The translations under genes were made by a program, and so were the position numbers. Positions 37,790 through 50,785 of a stretch of 64,000 nt of DNA are shown one piece after another. This DNA comes from Steromphala cineraria (Eukaryota; Mollusca; Gastropoda; Trochida; Trochidae). The stretch spans positions 59,781,227-59,845,226 of the forward strand of contig OU744732.1 in NCBI GenBank assembly GCA_916613615.1, given 5' to 3'. The notes under the pieces were generated by a model. It was not told the origin of the DNA and ran no database searches. It saw only the letters and a list, made by a program, of their open reading frames with translations. Positions within the stretch are counted from its first letter, which is position 1, and every line of letters begins with the position of its first letter.

Positions 37790-40760
37790 ATTCATGTATT
37801 CATAAATTCATATAAGTAAGAAAAATATCTTTCAATATATCTCATTTATGTACCTCATGAAGATTTTGAATTTTATTCTATATTCAAATATCTGCTAGAT
37901 ATCCTTATGGAATTTGGTAAGTGCAATTTAATTGATTTTTATGGAGAATGATGCTAAAGGAGAATTATAAATTATTACAATGTGTGCAAAATCTGGTTTT
38001 TACAGGGATAATCAGATCTGCATATCACTTTTATCTGAACAGTATCATACTTGGAGTAAGTTAGACTGTTATCGTTATTCGATGAAACATATTTTATTTT
38101 AGATACTACACATGAAATTCTATGTCAAAATGATTTAAAAATGCACCAATGAGTTCACATGACAAAATGAGGATTATTGTTATCCTACATTTTAGCATAG
38201 CATGCCAGTCTAGTTTAAATGAAAAGGTTTCTTAGATTTAATATCATTAGTAAACTTATTGAAGAGACAGAGATTCAAACGGTCAAATTTGGAATTAAAA
38301 AAGAAAGTTTTACGGTTTTCCAAATGCACTTAAGGATTTCCTACACATGGTGCCCAACACAATGAAAGGAGATTATTTGATTTTAATTTGGCCTTCAGCT
38401 TAAACTGAAAAGCCAGCAAGAACTTTAAATTGATCTGTGAAAAGAAATCTGAGGGACAGTTGCCTTCGGTTACATTGTGTGTCAAGTGTGTTTCAACACT
38501 GTGTTACCACGTCCTGTATTTGATTCAATCTTTTGAAAACAAGTTTGAGGGTAGAATATTCTATTCAACTTTACAAAATTATATCATCTTCAGGTGTCAT
38601 TTATTAAGCTTCATGTATATCTGTTAAATAACCTAATGTACAGAATAACATTATGCAATCAATATTGAATATATAATTTAAAAACAGCACATTTGAATCA
38701 TCTGGAGATTGATGTTTACAGAGAGAATGAGACCAATCAGTTTTGATGTACGGTGGGGTACGACACAGAGCTGTGACTTAAAGAGGATTATTATTAGTTC
38801 CATTTTTCCAAACCACTCTAAGTTGTATGTTCGCCACAAGTTTAATTTCCAGAGTTTCTACTCAAATTTCACCAAAAAAGCAAATCTTTTTTGTAATCGA
38901 TGTGTAGACTTCGTTTTCTAAACCAGCTTGTATAAAGAAACATATCATGATGTCAATTATTGTAAATTACCACTTTGCCGACTCTTGTTTTAGATAGATA
39001 GTTTTAGTGTAATTGTAGAAAGGTCACAGAGATAACACAGTGACAATGTGGGTGTTGTGGTCGATGTTGGTCCAAGTTGTAGGATACAAATTATGACACA
39101 ATTATGACAAAAATATATATAAATCAACAGTATTCAGCACGTGCATATCGCCTTCAATTTTGTCCTTAAATACAGATAGATTACATCAACATAATTGATA
39201 TTTTTTACCATAGAAAGCATCACCTAAACCATACCAAATGATATAATTTATAATTCATAGAACTAACTACACAATAATTTGGGGCGACAGATCCTGACAT
39301 GATCATAAAACACAAAACAAGATTTGTGAAATTTAATTGATAACAAAAGATTGACTTAAGAAAAAAACAATTTGCTTGTTCTAATGATTAACACATTTCT
39401 ATGACAAAATTGAAATTACTGAAAGTAATTTGAGATAACAGAAATGACTATATTATATGTTTTTTACATTGGAATCAGTTATACTGTAGTTGTCACACTG
39501 TCACTTTTGTTTAGTCCCTTTAAACGTCTATCTGAAATGAGAAATAATTGTACATATTTTTGAGAATCATTCTGATGCACTGTCCTTAATGAATGAAATT
39601 GAATGAAATCTATTAATGTTTATAAATATTCGGATAATGGCAAATCCTTTTTTGCTTTAAACACAAAAAAATACTCGATGTCATTTTATGAGTTTTTGCT
39701 CTCATTGTGTCTTGGTGATATTTAAAAGACTTGCTCGACAATTAATTCTACATATCATATATTTGTTATAAAATAAATATGAAACTAACTTTTTAATCAA
39801 ATTGTCACAAGCATGTATCTATTTTCGAATACTCCATGTTTATTCAAATCTTCTTTCTATCGATTCATTCGAATAATTGACATATGCCAGATTTTCTTAA
39901 TAGAGTTTAAAAAATATTTCAGTGAAAAATATTAATATATGTGTGACATTTTAAAGAATGAATTCACATTTTAGATCCATGAAAACAGATTATAAGTTAA
40001 TACCCGAATTATTTGTTTATTTCCTTTATGTGCATGTAGGACATGGTTCAAATCATTGGTCCACAAACTTGCAATAATGAGTTGCATAGAGAACATGACA
40101 ATACCCTTCATCAATTCTTTGTTCGAACGTGGCAGCAGGAGGTTGTATTTAGGAATTGAAGGGTTAACAAAGTACTCTTGAGGTATATACTGGTTTCTAA
40201 GATTTCTGTAAGTGTTACAAACAAATAAAAATGACATAAATTTACACTTTAACCACTCTTACATAATGAGCATATGAGACAATGAACATTAAGATAAGCA
40301 AATGATCCTGCATTTGTAATCATCGTTTATTTCCAGCATTTCATACTGTTCTAATCTCATTATTGCCTGGATGAACACTGACATCTGATGTAGCTTTCAT
40401 TGTTTGCATTGTCTGGAATTAAATTGACCATGCCATGTATCAAGCTTTGGGTATCCCACTTATCATTGGAGCAGTCTGAGAGAATGTCTCAAGTACCATG
40501 ATAATTAGGAAGTAAACTGTGTATACTCTGTAAGGACATCTGGTGTTATAATCACTGTCACCCAAGCTTTTTCTACTTAAAATATTCTGAACAACATTAC
40601 AAAAACCAAATCATTTCAAAACACTTTGATACATCCACATAGAATGTTATTTGTTAACCAGGACTGGTGATCATTTTTTTAATTCTGGTAAGTTTTTCAT
40701 CAGTTACTATCTGGTTTTGAAGTTAAAAAATAGTTTAAATGGAAAAGAAACTGCAGCAGG
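37790..40760 (+). repeat. Array unit 4, blocks F and G
   Basis: F (37790-39720) parallels 17625-19670 in direct orientation. G (39721-40760) is the fourth copy of this block. The ORF at 38709-38921 has no counterpart open in unit 2. Confidence 0.85.
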
Positions 40761-42190
40761 ACGTCAAATTAGCATAAATGACTTTGCATCAACCGTTAAG
40801 TTAAACAACAAATATTTAATGTGTTTTCATTGTAGGATAGCCTGGTATCAAAAGCAAACCTTTAATTATGGAATTATGAAATATATAGAGGATTTCATAT
40901 TCAAAATACAGATTTTCTTAAATTTCAATTGCTTCGATATGGACGTTTTGGCACAGTACAACTACATGTATATTAACCAAGAAAGAACGAAGAAATGACC
41001 AAATTTTGTTTTCGCAATGCTACGAAGCCTCAAATGCATCCAAAAAGACATATTTTCACTAGGACATGCATTAAAGTGAACAATATTTTAGTATGCAGCA
41101 GATATGATAACGATTAGAGATTTCAAATTGAAATCAGTTTTTTCGTTGCTTCCATAAAACAATTCATAAAATGAGGGTGAAAAATATCATACATGTATGT
41201 AGAACATATTTGTTGCCATTAGTAAAGGGGTCAATAGAGATTGCTTACTCGTTGCATTTGTCTTTACTGTCATTTATTTTTACAATCATTGAAATACAGA
41301 ATAAAACTGGTATAGACATTTGTAGGATTTTTGGCCATAAATATGATAAGAAACACTGTTTAAACTTTTGAAAACTTTACCGGGGTGTGGGGGTTAGGAA
41401 TATTTTTTATTATTCCACTGCAAACTTAGGATCAAGTACTTACCCAAGGTAATTATTGAAATGATCATCACACAGATTTCATATAAGTTATTCAATTACT
41501 GTTATGATTTTATTATTCACTCATTGTAAACCACTTTGTGAAATTAGACGGCAAAACAGATTTATTGATGTCATTGCCAAACTCGATGGCGAATTAGTTA
41601 CAAACAGACTAAAAACGTCAAGACATGAAAAAATCAAATCTCGCAAGGCAGGTGGCCCGGAAAAGTACAAGAATCTGTACCATCCAAGATAGTGTGATCC
41701 CAAATACAACTTTGTTACATGAAAAAAGTTTTATCACGAAAAGCTTTTGCTAAACATAGAAAATTGATAATGAACATCTGAATTTGCTTTTCAGCAAGCA
41801 GATACTTCAATATGTGTATCTTTATAGCATACTAAGCCAGCTTTTATAAGCATAATTAGCGATAAAACTTGTAAGTGTTAATTACACACTCTATTGTCTT
41901 CGTCTTTGAACAATACTTGAGTACATCATCATCAGTAGTTAAATACGTCTCTTCTAATAAATAAATTCACTGGCCGATTAATAGTCAAAAATCGAACTCT
42001 TAAGTTCTGATAATTGCACTCAGATTATCGATTCACATAATATAACATTTAAAATGAGAAACATAAAGTCATCAAAACAGAAAAATTATTCCTTAACGAA
42101 ATGAAATCACTTTATATGAATATTGAAAATAAACAATGCATTGATGCCACCCTATCCCAAAATTTCTGGGTTTTTAAAACTTATTTTAAT
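40761..42190 (+). repeat. Array unit 4, blocks H and I
   Basis: H (40761-41425) and I (41426-42190). Block H here is longer than in unit 1, which was cut at 14340. The ORFs 40651-40998 and 41504-41692 are AT-driven or partly shared with unit 3, with no domain. Confidence 0.8.
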
Positions 42191-42214
42191 TAGATTATTT
42201 AATGGAAAGAACCA

Positions 42215-43870
42215 AAAAAGGTGAGAATATTGAGATGAAAGGCAAGGGAATTGATTCCTCAATGGTCGTACATTAACCTCTACACTTGCATAAATAAAAT
42301 GATAGATGATAGGAATAAATTTGAATGTGTAAGAATAACAGCGTTGAAAAGGTTTTGGTGTTGATTTTGTAACACTTAGTTTTTCAAATTCCAACTCCTT
42401 TAGTTTATACACATCCTCCAATTTACGATTAAGGTTAAATAGCAATACTGAAAGCGCCATATGATAAAGTCATAAAATTCTTCTAATATTTGCCTTTGTT
42501 TGGTTTTTTTATTTCTTTATTTCTGACATTTGTGTTCCATTTACCCAGAATTATTTGTACTTTGTACTGTTACTTCTTAAAAAATGTTTAAGGTTACGAA
42601 CAGATTGATTTGTATAATTCAACCCACAAATATGTATACCTAGTGGTGGTCTTTCAAAATAACAATCAAATATTCAAGACAGAGCCAACGCAGAGAGATA
42701 AACAGCCATTGTTAAGCCAAAAAGCACTGAAATTATTCTAAACACTTATCTAAGGCAAACGTTTTACAGATAATCAAACACACCTACCAAATGGTGTGGA
42801 TGTCAAATGCAGAGTGGTCAATAAACAAACATCTCAGTTCAAACGTAGAGTATAGACCTACTGATATTTACTCTCGACAGTTTGCAATGGATGCTTTCCA
42901 TTATAAATAGTAGATGAACAACAATAGCAGAATCAAACACAGCTTTAGTAACAATGCTAATTGGTTTTGATTTACAGAAAGGCTTGAAGCGTTAGAGCTT
43001 GGGTTCCAAACACAAAGTGGAATGATTGATCGATGAAGGTAAATAGCATAACTGTGCTGTATTCTTTTATGCAAGTAATTTCTAGCAGGATTATATGTTG
43101 ACAGTGTCCATCAAATATATTTTAGGATGATTTTCAACATGTTGTAGTTAGGAAACCACTTTTGTTTTCCCATTCCTAAAACTTCAAAACAATCAAATTA
43201 TTCTTCAAAAGATAAATGTTTATAATTCATACTTGAATCTCAAAAGAACAAAAATCTAAGTAAACGTTATTGGTGGTCACAAAATTAGAATAAGACAAAT
43301 ATCAAAAGAAAATCACTTAGGTAAATAAGATTTCGAGGTAAGGCAAGCCTCAAACTAAAAATAAAAAAAAATTCAGGAACTTGACAATGTCATTGTTTCC
43401 TTGTTACCTTATTGTAGACCGATAAAGATATGATATAGTTTAGAATGTATCATTGCCTTTGCTTTATTGTAGCTTTGGTACACATTACGATAAGATTGTT
43501 TTAACACTACTAGTATTTACCTAATCTAAAACTGATTCTGTTGTTTTTGACATTTTGTCCGTTACATAACCACTTCAGAAGGTCTTCTTCTAGGTTTGCT
43601 GTGAACTACAGAAATAGCCATTGCCATTTGCAAGCGACTCCTCTTTTAGTATATATACTAAAATCTTTTTTGAGATTTTTTTGATAATTTTACGGAGGTG
43701 ATACATTAGTTTTTACATTGCATCGTTTTACATCTACCTTTTCTGTTAAGGTAACCTTCAATTATCAAACCATCTCTAGTACGTCCTGTTAGTGTTTACT
43801 TGTTGCCAAGACGATAATGCCAGACGTTTTACAGTAATATATGTTAATGGGTAAATTGCCAAGTAACAGT
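42215..43870 (+). repeat. Array unit 4, blocks J and K
   Basis: J at 42215-42600 and K at 42665-43870. This is the only unit with F to L all present, although L is pushed to 47536 by 3.7 kb of insertions. Confidence 0.8.
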
Positions 43871-43987
43871 AACTTTGGGCTTTTCCATAATGTCGTAATA
43901 AATAGACATTTTGACATTGAAGCTTCGTCCAAGTTTGTGATCGAACCTTCTATCTGCTTTCAACTGAGTTCAAACAGGCCTTCTCTG

Positions 43988-44513
43988 AGGGTGGCTTCAC
44001 ACTGTCCTGATTTGGCATATGCGATGCCTTTAACCATGTGCCGGTAAACATCATGTGACCACTGGAAGTCAGCTTGAAAGAGTATCATCACTGCACAATT
44101 CGATTGTATTTAATGACCTAACATCATCAGGATATTTGTTTTTTTCTTCCAGGAATCACATGAACTTTTAAAAATCAACTTGTTAACCGGCCCTTTGTGC
44201 ATGGAGAATAAATCGCAAAGTTACCAGGACTACATTGGGAAAACATCTTAATCTTCGTATTACAGTCGTTAGAGTTTTCATAGCTTCACACGACGATACA
44301 TCGATAGTCAAACTAAGGGTCAGGATGCAACACTAAAATGGCATGATCAATAGTTTGCACACTTCCCCGATCTTGCCGCCGAAGCCAGAAACACTTTTGG
44401 GGCGGCCACAACATGACGTATGGCCCGATTGCTTATGATCCTTTGAGAATTTGCACATTTTCAAATTCGTGTTTCCATCTTTTGTCATTTTTGGCTAAGT
44501 GTGAAGCGCCCTT
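43988..44513. mobile_element. Probable MITE with short terminal inverted repeats
   Basis: AGGGTGGCTTCACACT at 43988 is mirrored by AGTGTGAAGCGCCCTT at the right end, with two mismatches. The 526-bp inside has no ORF of note, and the block K homology ends just before it. The target duplication could not be fixed. Confidence 0.55.
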
Positions 44514-44815
44514 AAAACACTCTTTCTGACTTCAAATGTGACTGTTAAAGACAAGTATTCAAAGTATTCTATTCAGCTTTCTTACCTTAAATCTAGACTT
44601 AAATAATACGTTCATAATTCCTGATTTCAACGTGAGCAACTTTTTGGCTTTTCCTAGAAATAACAGCAAGTTTACAAGTTTTCTTTTTCATTAAAAACAT
44701 TAATATTTTTGTTTCCCTGCTTTTCATTTGTAAATTGTGAGTAGTTTTAACCTAACTAAAAACTTAATATTGGCAATAAACAATTTGGACTTGAAGTTCA
44801 AATATCTATTTGACG
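44514..44815. other. No recognised feature
   Basis: AT-rich DNA between the MITE and the 3' end of the LINE. No paralog found in the window. Confidence 0.4.
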
Positions 44816-44971
44816 TATTTGTACTTTAGATAGTTTTATTCTGTCAAAAAGGCCACAGGCCCACAGGACATAACGTGTCATAAGCAAAAACACAAAATGT
44901 TTTACAAGAAACATCAAATGAACAGTTGTCCCAAATTTAGTGAATATATTTTATGTACATTTTTTTACAAA

Positions 44972-45920
44972 TTATTTATATAAAGTAGCATAAAGTTTAA
45001 AAGCAATGTAGATATATTTACCAAGATTCAAAAGTGTAGATTGACATTTTGAGTTCATTAAATTTATGAACAATTCCCTTGAAGGGTTTACATAATAATT
45101 ACATTTGATATATTTTTTACGTAAATCTTTAAATGCAGAACATACCAATAAAAAGTGAAATTCATTCTCAACATAGTCTAATCCGTAACGTGAACAGTAA
45201 GTACATAATCTACATTCAATATCAACACCAGTTCTACGTCCTAACTCTATCATTAAATTATGATTTCCACATCTAAAACGACTTAAGGCTTGCCGATATA
45301 GTTGCTCTTGTATATAAATAAGATATGACTCCACATTTAATAGTGATTTAAAGATGAGGTATGAGCCAAGACGTGAATTTTCAGCAATATTTGAGCGCCA
45401 CTGTTGCATGTCGATATCCTTGATACGTTGTGTGACTTCTGATAAGAAATGTTCACGGTTTCCAAGATCTTGATTTATCCATACGACTCCAAATCCCAAT
45501 TTATATAAAATGTCCTTTAGAAAAGATACCCAAGAAGTGCGGTTAGAAAGATCAAGATTATATAGCATGTAATAAGTCTGATTTGGTAATCTTCCATTGT
45601 CCATGGTTATTAACTTGGTCCAGTATGTGATACACTTCATAATTTGCGTTGTATATATAGAATCTCCTAGAACAGCGGCGTTACATGCAGAATTTGATAA
45701 TTTTAAAATCCTCTTGAAGTATTTTGTTTAGATTGATTCAACTGATTTATAAGTCTGGTACCCCCAGATTTCCGATCCATAAGTTAAGATAGGCAACACA
45801 ATACTGTCAAAGAGTCGAGCTGCTGTAATTATAGGGAGGCCTCCACATAACGAATTAAGATTATAAATCAAAGAACATGCTTTTTCGGCCTGCTGTGCCA
45901 GTGTTGAAGTAGCTTTTGTC
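44972..45920 (-). pseudogene. LINE ORF, C-terminal part
   Basis: Continues the host LINE after the nested insertion, starting TKATSTLAQQAEKACSL, a typical post-RT helical region. One in-frame stop lies at about 45728-45730 (after KSVESI), then the frame stays open to 44972. The end has a Cys-rich, zinc-binding-like module (CRLCTYCSR followed by FHFLLVC). A related module occurs in the nested fragment, which shows that the two are members of one family. Confidence 0.82.
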
Positions 45921-46397
45921 AATCAATCAATCAATCTTTATTCAATACTTAAAGGCCACAGGCCTATAGTACAATTGATAAATACAATATTTACAGATTT
46001 GTACAATTATGTCATATAGCATCATATAACTTCCTTAAGTCATATAACATACTATCTAACTCATCACATATGTCATTAATACAGATATACATTACTTCAT
46101 GATATTTTGTCTGTGCAAGGAGGCATAGTAAATGTACATAGCAACATTTTGTAGAATATTAAAATTTGAGTTTGAAAGTAGTGCATTAAATTTCATTATG
46201 TTAGGGTATCTGAAGTAGTATTCTTTTATATATTTTGCTCTTAGGTTTAAGTACACAGGGCATATAAGCAAAAAGTGATATTCGTCTTCTATTAAATTCA
46301 AATGACAGAGATTGCATAATCTTTCTTCACGAGGAATCTTCATATAGCGTCCTGTCTCAATAAAAAGATCATGTGAGGAACATCTAAAACGTGAAAG
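45921..46397 (-). mobile_element. Nested 5'-truncated LINE fragment with 10-bp target-site duplication
   Basis: A 477-bp insertion inside the host LINE ORF. AGCTTTTGTC is present on both sides (45911-45920 and 46398-46407, plus strand). The minus-strand 3' end is a (GATT)n tail, seen as CAATCAATCAATCAATC at 45920-45936. It encodes only the last part of the ORF (LSRFRC, CNLC, EYHFLLIC), ending at 46092, and a 3' UTR with GGCCTGTGGCC. This is a textbook target-primed insertion of a truncated copy. Confidence 0.92.
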
Positions 46398-46407
46398 AGC
46401 TTTTGTC

Positions 46408-47296
46408 CAAACAGCTTTTGGTGTAAAAATCAGTCCTAAATATTTATAATGTGACACTACTTTTATCTCGGTTCCTTTGAAATACCATTTTTCATAGTGT
46501 CGAAGATATCCTCTATTTCTAAATACAACGATCTGTGATTTGTTAATGTTCAAGGATAGTCCCCATCTGTCGCAAAAGTCACTTAAAAGGTTTATCTGTT
46601 GTTGGAGTCTACCCGCACTGTCTGCTGAGCTCGTGACGTCATCGGCGTACAGTAAGGAACAAATATTAGGTATAAAAATATAAAAATCCCCCTGCATTTT
46701 GAATCTTCCATCTCTGTTACAAGTTCGTTTATAAAAAGTGAAAATAGTAGAGGGCTCAACATACAGCCCTGGCGTGTTCCCGTGTGGCATTTGAAGAGGT
46801 CACTGAGTCCATGTTCAGTTTTAACACAGGATTTCAGCTTCGCGTACATGTCTCTTAGAACATTCAGAACTCGTCCATGGATCCCATAATTCATCAGTCT
46901 ATACCACAGGTGATCATGATTTACACAGTCAAATGCTTTTGAAAAGTCAATGAAAAAACAATAAAAACGTCCTCCAGATTTAGAAAGATACTTCCTTATC
47001 ATTCCATGAAGTGTAAAAATGTTATCGACAGTGTTATACCCTTTTCTGAATCCGGCTTGATTTTCGTATATAATCTCATTTTCTTGAGTCCAAGTTTGCA
47101 AACGTACATTTAAAAGTTTTGTGAAAACTTTCCCAATCACCGATAATAATGAAATACCTCGATAATTCTGTACATCACTTGTAGATCCTTTCTTGTGAAG
47201 TGGATATATGATAGCTTTACCCCATTCCAAGGGAAAATATCCATTATTTAAAAGTTTATTAAAAAGTTTAACAGTTTGTACTTTATAATATAGCAA
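46408..47296 (-). pseudogene. LINE reverse transcriptase, N-terminal to thumb part, frameshifted
   Basis: Would copy the element RNA into DNA at a nicked target. Motifs in order: NYRGISLLSVIGKVFTKLL (RT 1-2), QAGFRKGYNT, FFIDFSKAFDCVNHDHL (motif A with the first catalytic Asp), GTRQGCMLSPLL (motif B), LLYADDV (motif C), SLNINKSQIV and YLGLIF. A shift of frame near 46685, at a run of C on the plus strand, separates motif B from YADD. The start before position 1 of this frame is lost, so no functional protein is expected. The codons for FTPKAVWTKA end exactly at the target-site duplication of the nested insertion. Confidence 0.88.
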
Positions 47297-47300
47297 AATC

Positions 47301-47535
47301 CTAAACGACTGGTATATTTAGTTAGTGACTGATTGTCCCAAACTGTGTTGTTGAAACATAACATATTAAACAAGAGATATTTTGAAGACAAGCGTAATTC
47401 TATGGATGAACAACTTCTTTATTGGACAGTAGCGACTTTCCGGATAGATTCTTATACCTTTTTCAAAAATCTTATTCTTATGATTAATTTTGAACAAGTA
47501 GTTGCATTCATTGGTAAGCAGATCATGTTTTGGGT
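47301..47535. other. Fragment of a dispersed repeat next to the LINE
   Basis: CTTTATTGGACAGTAGCGAC and GATTCTTATACC resemble sequence at 28355-28420 and 8610-8690 inside block E. It is probably a separate interspersed repeat that exists both in the array unit and here. Confidence 0.45.
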
Positions 47536-49090
47536 GTGAAAGGTCTTTGGACTTGCTAAATGATTGGGTGTTTAGAGCGTTTACGACAAATGTATGGTAG
47601 TAATTGGTATTTATAAAGTGTGGCATCACTACTCAAGGTTCATTTCCCAAAGCGTGCTTTAAAATTCATCATTAGGTTTTTTTCAGACTTCTGCATGATT
47701 TAGATTGTAAGATGCAATTACATATTTACAATCAAACTTTTAAAACTTTTAAATGAATAAATAAAATACTTTATGGATTTGTCATTGTAAGAACAGTACA
47801 TGTAGAGTTAAGTTTCATTTTGTGTTACAACAACACATTCTCTGATGACTCTATACAGGCAAAGATGTGTTTAAGATACAATAACAAATGTCATATACAC
47901 ACTCTGCATTCATAAAAACTCAAAAGCAATGTTTTCTGTAAAAACAAAGATTTGATTCTTTGCTTATCTTCTGAACTTCAGTTCATTTTAATTCATCAAC
48001 GTCTTCTTGCGTTAAATGTAACTGTCATGTGTCATTGATATCAATTTGTTTCCGTAAACAAATTGGAAAAACACAAAAAAGTAATGCATTTCACCAATAA
48101 TATAAAGCAAAAGTTTCCAAAAGCTAACAATCAAATATTTATTTTACAATATATCCTGTGGAAATGAATTCTTCTCCAAAATGTTTTAATTTTTATTTAA
48201 ACAAAGTTTAAAATTTATCGTTTTTTCGTCATAATAAAGACTGTCTTTATCATTTTTCAAATTTTCAATTACATAGACAGTTCAAGTTTATTTAAATGAT
48301 ATGCCTTCCTGCGTGAGTAAGTTATTGTTTTACGCCGCTTAGGCAATATTTCAGCCATTAGAGGCGTACCTTGCTTGAAGTTGGTGTTAAATGTATTTAT
48401 CACTTCGAATGTAAATGTTATTGTATGATACTTTCAATATATGTCATGCTTTGTTTTTCTTTTTTTTCTGGGTAGATGTGCATGTTTCAGCTATTTTTTT
48501 CTCCTAAATAGGCATGGATTTGTCTGCGAAAACATCAATTTAAATAACTAGAAACAATTAATAGGAAAATGTCAATGCCTGTACCAGCGAAATGTTAGAG
48601 CCATTTCTTTGGTTTCTACTTTTCCCCACTTTTGGAAACTGATATTGACAAACTGGTCATCGAAATTGACTTAACCATCTTCAAACTTGACATTTTCTGA
48701 TTCCAACAGCGCCATATGCTCATCAGACTAAATTGTTGTCAGTATATGTTCAGTTCGTGGGAAAGAAAGAATAAATATCAAAACGTTTTAATATCAAACA
48801 GGACAAGTCTAAACAGTTTTGTTTTTCGCAATTGAAATCACAAGCGCCTGAATAAATCTAAATGATTTTATATGATAATTATTTGGATGTACATTACTTT
48901 TTTTTACAATATTACAACAATTACATGTTGCTTTATGTTTGCTTGTTAACAGCAGCAGGGAATAAGCAAGAGTCAATACATCATGGTGAAATATCATTAT
49001 GGAAAAACTGTCAAATATGACTCCATCAGCAGTTGTGCTACAATTATGTAACGTTTTAAGATAGGCATACAAATAATTTGTGTTACTATC
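47536..49090 (+). repeat. Array unit 4, end of block K and block L
   Basis: Resumes with GTGTGAAAGGTCTTTG, as at 2200. The palindromic CRE element of unit 3 is absent, which documents its empty site near 48200-48230. A short dispersed repeat core is present at 48311-48380. Confidence 0.85.
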
Positions 49091-49885
49091 TATTTCAAAC
49101 TGAAATTGACATTACATTGTTTAACTCTTTATACAACGTAACTACTGTTGTCTATTGCTCTTGAGTGTTCTTCATGTCAAGGCAGATACAGGAAATCGAT
49201 GACGATTTAAAGAATGTCCTTTTAGATTTAAGGAATGTCCTTTTAGCGGTACTCTAATGTCACACTTCTGGCAAACGACTGCCTTTCCATGCTAACATTT
49301 AATTTCCTCACATGAAAATCGATGAATAGATGTCTGTTGAGATCGATAACCGTATGTTTACCAACCTTATCGTCTGTTTGTCTGTCTGCAGAGTTGTGCT
49401 CACCATTTACTCTCGTTCAACCGAATACTAGCTGCCAAGTTTCCCCAACCCTGGAATCTGTCAGACTTTATACATATCATTCATGCGTACTTCTATAGAC
49501 TACAGATCATTTAATAAACACCAATGAGGTGTGAAAGGCAGTCATATCAAACGTTTCTTAGATATGTAAGTATAAATAGAATATCATCTGTTCTAGTGTC
49601 AGTAGTAGCCCGGGATATCACACTGAACGTGCTTCACTCACTGGCAAATACATCACTGACGTTTCTCTCATGTTATCTGTCTGATTTCCGTTAATTGCCC
49701 TGTGGAATTGCTCCATCAACGATCACACAACTGGTACAACCATGACATACTGTCCACATTAAGCTTTTAATTACAGACGATTAGTTGAATCTGTGTGTTT
49801 ACGAACCTTCCCAACAGTACTAATTACAGAAAGGTTCAATGTATAGTTGAACATCAATGTTTACAGCCCTGATTGAAAAGCTTGA
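49091..49885 (+). repeat. Array unit 5, block A
   Basis: Fourth full-length copy of A. Short ORF 1 is frameshifted by an extra C near 49440 and short ORF 2 has a TAA at about 49690. A small local duplication (TTTAAGGAATGTCCTTTTAG, 49203-49240) is unique to this copy. Confidence 0.85.
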
Positions 49886-50785
49886 TTAAGATAGAAAACT
49901 GGGCTTGAGGCGAAAGGTTTTATTTTATTTTTAAAATATTCGGAGAGAATAAGCCTTCTTGTTAGAACTTCAAATCGAACAAACTCTATGATATTTTTCT
50001 AGAGGAAATAGGTAGTTGACTTGATGAACTTAATATCTATGATTACATACATTCATTTATGTTTTTAACAAAAACAATATTTTCTCTATAATTCATGGCC
50101 TTTAAAAGATAGAGTACAATGACAGAAATCCAAAAGTGATTCTTCTAAAACAGTTATTGCAATGAAAGGTTTTCTTTTGGAATATGCAATAAACCGAATA
50201 ACAAAATTAGAAGTAGTTCATAGAAATATTGCATAGGAACATATATTCATGAAAATAGTGTGTAATGTGAAGGTAAATCAGATATGAAATAATCCCAAAG
50301 TATGACCTTGTTTTTTGAACATTCCATTCTCCCTAAGAGCTTTTTACGGAAAGTTGACTTTGTGAATTTATTATCTCTTATTGCTTTCATTCATTTATGT
50401 GTTTAACAGAAAAAAACTTATATTCTCTCTATATCATGACCTTTTAAACATAAATTTTAAAAGAATAGCAATTTTCCAAAAGTGATACTTCTTAAAATGT
50501 TATTACAATAACAAGTTTTCTTTTGGACTATGCAATAAACCGAATAACACAATGTTTACAAATCTTCCCTTTAGTTCATAGAAAGATTGCACAGGCATTA
50601 TTGTGTGATGCGAAGGAGGTCTAAATAATCAGGTTAATCAGATGTGAAATACATAATCCTTAAGTATGGCCTTGTTTGTTTTTGAAATTCCCTTCTCAAA
50701 AATTGTTTTTACAGAAATGATCCACTTAAAATGTAGCCAAGATAGTAATTGAAATTCTCAAGGATTGTTATGCCTAGGAACACGT
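49886..50785 (+). repeat. Array unit 5, diverged block B' followed by block B
   Basis: Two B-type blocks stand in tandem. B' (49886-50343) is clearly more diverged and resembles 37046-37415. B (50344-50785) starts again at GTTGACTTTGTGAATTTA and resembles the other units. This points to a B'-B ancestor from which units lost one or the other. Confidence 0.75.

Larger units (their letters stand above)
44816..47300 (-). mobile_element. 5'-truncated LINE (non-LTR retrotransposon), split by a nested LINE fragment
   Basis: Minus strand. The RT ORF enters at about 47296 without an endonuclease domain, so the 5' part is missing. It runs to 46408, is interrupted by an insertion (45921-46397) and continues from 45920 to a stop at 44972, followed by a 3' UTR containing GGCCTGTGGCC. 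Outside the insertion and one small length change the protein reads on in one frame, showing that the insertion is secondary. It lies between blocks K and L of unit 4 only. Clade not assigned; the C-terminal Cys/His region fits CR1/Jockey or RTE-X-like groups. Confidence 0.85.
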
